Assembly (NCBI RefSeq): GCF_036373705.1
Contig: NC_089852.1
Span: forward strand, 30,566,707-30,630,706
Direction of reading: 5' to 3'
From: Amia ocellicauda
Lineage: Eukaryota > Chordata > Actinopteri > Amiiformes > Amiidae
Length of the DNA stretch: 64,000 bases
Positions 60,800-64,000 of the stretch are shown in pieces. The notes beneath the pieces are model-generated. The model worked only from the letters and a program-made list of their open reading frames with translations, had not been told where the DNA came from and did not search any database. A program made the position numbers and the translations under genes. Numbering within the stretch: position 1 is the stretch's first letter; each line of letters starts with the position of its first letter.

Positions 60800-60850
60800 G
60801 CTGTCCACGTCACGCGTGACGTCAAGGCAGGAGACCGGATGTGACGTTCC
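60800..60850 (-). promoter_or_regulatory. MBTPS2 promoter core with CRE/ACGT and ETS-like sites
   Basis: About 170-215 bases upstream of the start codon lies a CpG-rich cluster. It has a perfect palindromic CRE TGACGTCA at 60817-60824, TGACGTGG on the minus strand at 60805-60812 (the ATF6/UPRE-type core), another TGACGTT at 60842-60848, and an ETS-like ACCGGATGTG just before it. No TATA box is evident. A housekeeping-type promoter with stress-responsive sites is the simplest reading. Confidence 0.5.
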
Positions 60851-61238
60851 TCACGCCGTTCGCCGCAGGTGTTCTAGCGTGTGTTATTGTGTGTGGTGTG
60901 CAGGTTAAGATCAGGGATAGTTTCCAATTGCAATTCTGTATCATTTAGTTTTTAATTAGTATGCATCGGGAATAGTCTGTAACATTAAGTAGGATAGTAA
61001 TATGTTCATGATCAGAGTCTGTCAGTTAGTAAGTATTATTGTTATCATTACTAATCAGACAATGTAAATAGCCCCAAGAGTAATTAAGCTGTTGTCATAT
61101 CATAAACCTTCTGTAATATGCAAATACAAGCCCAATAAAGAAATGATGTGTGGCAAAAGGCAGCTTAAAAGTGTCGTAAGGGAACAAGAAATGTCCTACA
61201 GCATGGGCATAGTATGCAGCTGTGACACTTTTGTCTGT

Positions 61239-61705
61239 AGTGTGGTGTACTGTGGTAAAAATACTATTAGAGTGTGGTGTACTGTGGTTAAAATATAGTA
61301 AGGTGTAATGTGATGTAGCGTGGTAAACAAGTGGTAAAGTATAGTTTACCATGTTTACCATATAGTTAAAAATGGTATTGTGTAGAGTGGTGTAACACAG
61401 TAAAAATATGGTATAGTAATACACACAAATACATACACAGACCATATGGCCCCCATTTTTAATCAGAGCCCTGACACACCATTGCCCTCTACAACACTTT
61501 AATGAATGACTGATCTACACATTTTATTTGACAAAGATTACACTTCTCTCCCAGCCCCTTGTCCCTTACGAATGCCCCCCATGTTTTTACCATGCTTTTA
61601 CTATTATTGTACCACATGTGTAACAATATTATGCCACGTATTTAACGTTTTTAGATTTTGTAATGATTTTACCATCATTTCCCCATAGTTTTACCACATT
61701 TGTAC
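61239..61705. repeat. Two opposed arrays of a diverged TGTGGTAAAATA-type minisatellite
   Basis: The left array (about 61239-61425) repeats GTGTGGTGTACTGTGGTAAAA-like units of 12-25 bases with many variants. The right array (about 61575-61705) repeats the inverse sense (TTTTTACCATG, AGTTTTACCACA). About 150 bases of unique sequence separate them, so the whole could fold as a large imperfect hairpin, as in some non-autonomous DNA transposons with repetitive ends. Confidence 0.6.
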
Positions 61706-62225
61706 TTAATTTAACTAATCTTTAAAGCACTGCCAATCTGCCAAAAAGAAAAGATTGTGAACCTGCTACCGCATGTTGAATGGTATCACCAGCACCTATG
61801 ATCAGAAAATAATTTAAACCAAAGTATGAAACTGTTCTCAATCAACACTATTTATGGCAGGCTTTGCTTTTTGAAGGAAAACAGCAACTAAAATGTGCCA
61901 AACACAGGAGACACTGTTTCTCTGCTCATGGAGGAAGTGTTACAATGGTGCCTGGAAATCTGAATTTGCATGTGCAGCTTAGCCCAGGCAGGCCCTATGC
62001 TTTACCTTTCAGTCATCCTCTGGCAGAGCAGGACACAGTGCAGGCGAGGACGACAGGGTGAAGAGGCTGACTGAACCTTGAACAGGACCAGGCTTTATAT
62101 CTGGGGTATGTGCTGCGCTCATTTTGTGACCTGGCCTCTGTGCTGGCTAGCTACATAACTTTTCAACTGCCAGATATTCCTATAAATGAGGTATGCTGTC
62201 TAAAAAGTAAATGTAAATGACATTT

Positions 62226-62235
62226 GCTTCTTCTT

Positions 62236-62266
<31 letters not shown>
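62226..62266. repeat. (CTT)n microsatellite
   Basis: Thirteen or so uninterrupted CTT units (GAA on the other strand). Confidence 0.95.
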
Positions 62267-62599
62267 GCATATTTGAGTCCAAACACTTCCATGTGCTCAG
62301 GGCAACTCAGTTGATAGCGCTCTTCAACTGCATGTGGTGTTTGTTTGTTTGTATTTTTGCACTGTATATGTTTTATCATCAACACAAGCCGCCACATCAA
62401 GGTGTAAAGTCTGAAAAATTTTATATTTATTTAGGTAGAACAAGAATAACATCGGAATAGCTTCCAGGGTTTCAAAGTTGACAGTTTGTGCTCCCAGCAT
62501 TGGCTCTCCGATGCCAGACATCAAACTGAGATCCAATCATTTGGTGGATCTGAAACACGTACACCCACTATGTGTCTCAGATTTTCAATTAGGTCAGAT

Positions 62600-62718
62600 T
62601 TTTAATAAGCGAGGAGCAGAGCAGCAACGTCCTGACTGAGCAGGTTGGAGGCGAGCGCTTGTGGTGATATTTGAGACGACTATGGCTGCAATATCGATAG
62701 TGTTTTAACCAGACACAG
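62600..62718 (+). other. Candidate first exon of a plus-strand gene
   Basis: A CCAAT box lies near 62532, an AT-rich TATA-like TTTTTAATAAG at 62599-62609, and a strong splice donor CACAG|GTAAGCG at 62718/62719. The text between has only a very short frame (ATGGCTGCAATATCGATAG...), so the exon would be mainly non-coding. Human synteny predicts the divergent gene SMPX, whose first exon is non-coding, at about this place. This is suggestive only. Confidence 0.25.
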
Positions 62719-62880
62719 GTAAGCGCTTGAGCTATATACTTCTTTATGAAAATTAGTCGACACAGGGGAAACCTCACAAGCCTCCAGTGAGGAAATAGAT
62801 AGTGTTATCAATTAGAAGGACAGTAATAGGCATCCAGGTGCTGTAGAATGTAATTTTTGGAAGCCGTTCATGTTAATAGT

Positions 62881-62930
62881 GTGTGTGTGAGTGTGAATTT
62901 GAGTGTTTGTGTGTGTGTGTGTGTGTGTGT
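62881..62930. repeat. (GT)n microsatellite
   Basis: An interrupted GT dinucleotide tract of about 50 bases. Confidence 0.9.
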
Positions 62931-64000
62931 TGTATTGTTTTTGAGATTAAATGCAGTTCCTTTTCCTCCTTACAGTGATACTACAAGTAGTCCGCCTCAT
63001 GGTAATTAAGGATGCAAATTGGTGAGATTAGGTGGCTTTGAATTATTTAAATCCTTTTTTTTCCCCCTTCCTTGGATATAGTGCTTACACATTATTTGTC
63101 AATGAACATTTGCAACAGCCAAGCATTTGAGTAGAACATTTGCAAGGACTCTACCTACTGCCGTGACCTTTGGTGTCTATGAGAGTGTGAGGCCAGGCCC
63201 CCAGTATAGCGAGTGACTGTGCGCCGCACTCCTCCGCCACCTCCTCTAGCCTCGGCTCCCCTTCTCCTCAACTGACATCTGAGCCCCTCCCTCTGGAGCC
63301 TGGGCCCTCTGCCTCTCCCACTGCCTCTCTAGCTGCAGGAGAGACAGGCCCCTCCGTGTATCAAAGGCTATATTTAGGAAGAACAAATGCAAGTAATGAG
63401 AGGAATCCCTTTGCAAGTGCCTACCAAACTGCCTTCAGCCCAGAGAGAGCATCAGCCCTGAGCAGCAGCACTGTTCACTCCCAGATCCAGGAGAGGCTTG
63501 TGACCCGTTCTCCTAGTCCAGCCCTGTGCGTCCAGGTGGGAAAACTGCACTCAAAGGCTTTACAAACCTGTGCCATTCTGCATTCAGGTAGGAGAAGTCC
63601 AGAGTAGTCCAGCTGTTTAGCAGATGCAGCTGTATTAATACATATTAGAGGTTTCATTCAAGAAGAGATGAGTAATTCTTTGTACTTAAATTAAAGGAAA
63701 AAAACTTTTATTGAGTTTAATATGTTGTCATTTTTAGCGTATCTATGTAAAAGTCTTCAGGGTCACGAACCCAGACAGAAAAAGTAAGTTTTTGTTTCTT
63801 TTGTGATGTAGAAGACTGCTGTAGAGAAAAGATTATAATGTCAATATAAATTAAAGGACTGATTGACTCCTTTAGAATGAATTACATGTTAGGGGGACCG
63901 TGTCTTGCGATGTATAATCAAATCCAGAAACAACCTTAGCCGCATTAGATGTCAATAATAGTGATTACTCTGCTCTGTTGCTGTGTTTAAGTGAACAATG

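Larger units (their letters stand above)
60851..64000. other. Flank upstream of MBTPS2, no confirmed gene
   Basis: No protein-coding exon could be supported. By human gene order SMPX would lie next in this direction on the plus strand, but I find no SMPX-like peptide. A promoter-plus-exon-like arrangement at 62531-62718 is listed separately. Confidence 0.4.

Overview
The window is nuclear DNA from a vertebrate, most likely a ray-finned fish. The evidence is large intron-split genes, Tc1-family transposons of the kinds common in fish, a 5'-truncated non-LTR retroelement and many AT/CA microsatellites. I cannot name the species.

Three complete protein genes lie on the minus strand and read right to left: MBTPS2 (site-2 protease, 60632 to 51361, 11 exons, 494 aa), SMS (spermine synthase, 48015 to 35402, 11 exons, 360 aa) and PHEX (M13 endopeptidase, 28246 to 14054, 22 exons, 749 aa). 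I assembled each exon by exon from splice sites, reading phase and homology. All phases close and no frame is broken. This order and orientation (MBTPS2, SMS, PHEX) matches human Xp22.11, so it is an ancestral linkage group. The placental retrogene YY2, which sits in human MBTPS2, is not visible here. The three products do not share a pathway: S2P cleaves membrane-bound transcription factors in the Golgi, SMS makes spermine in the cytosol, and PHEX is a plasma-membrane peptidase acting in phosphate and bone mineral control.

Layout: 1-14053 is the region downstream of PHEX, with a LINE, a Tc1/mariner element with perfect ends, and microsatellites. 14054-28246 is PHEX. 28247-35401 separates PHEX from SMS. 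35402-48015 is SMS, with a Tc1 relic in intron 2. 48016-51360 separates SMS from MBTPS2. 51361-60632 is MBTPS2, with a Tc1 relic in intron 6. 60633-64000 is the upstream flank of MBTPS2, with a CRE/ACGT-rich promoter and an inverted minisatellite.

The most notable signal is three minor-class (U12-type) introns in two adjacent genes: an AT-AC intron and a GT-AG intron in SMS, and a GT-AG intron in MBTPS2. Each has a textbook donor and branch site. Other points of interest are a DD36E-spaced Tc1/mariner transposase, a possible extra 45-bp 5' exon of PHEX, an open in-frame N-terminal extension of SMS, an antisense TATA box in SMS intron 1, and ATF6/CRE-like sites in the promoter of the protease that activates ATF6.
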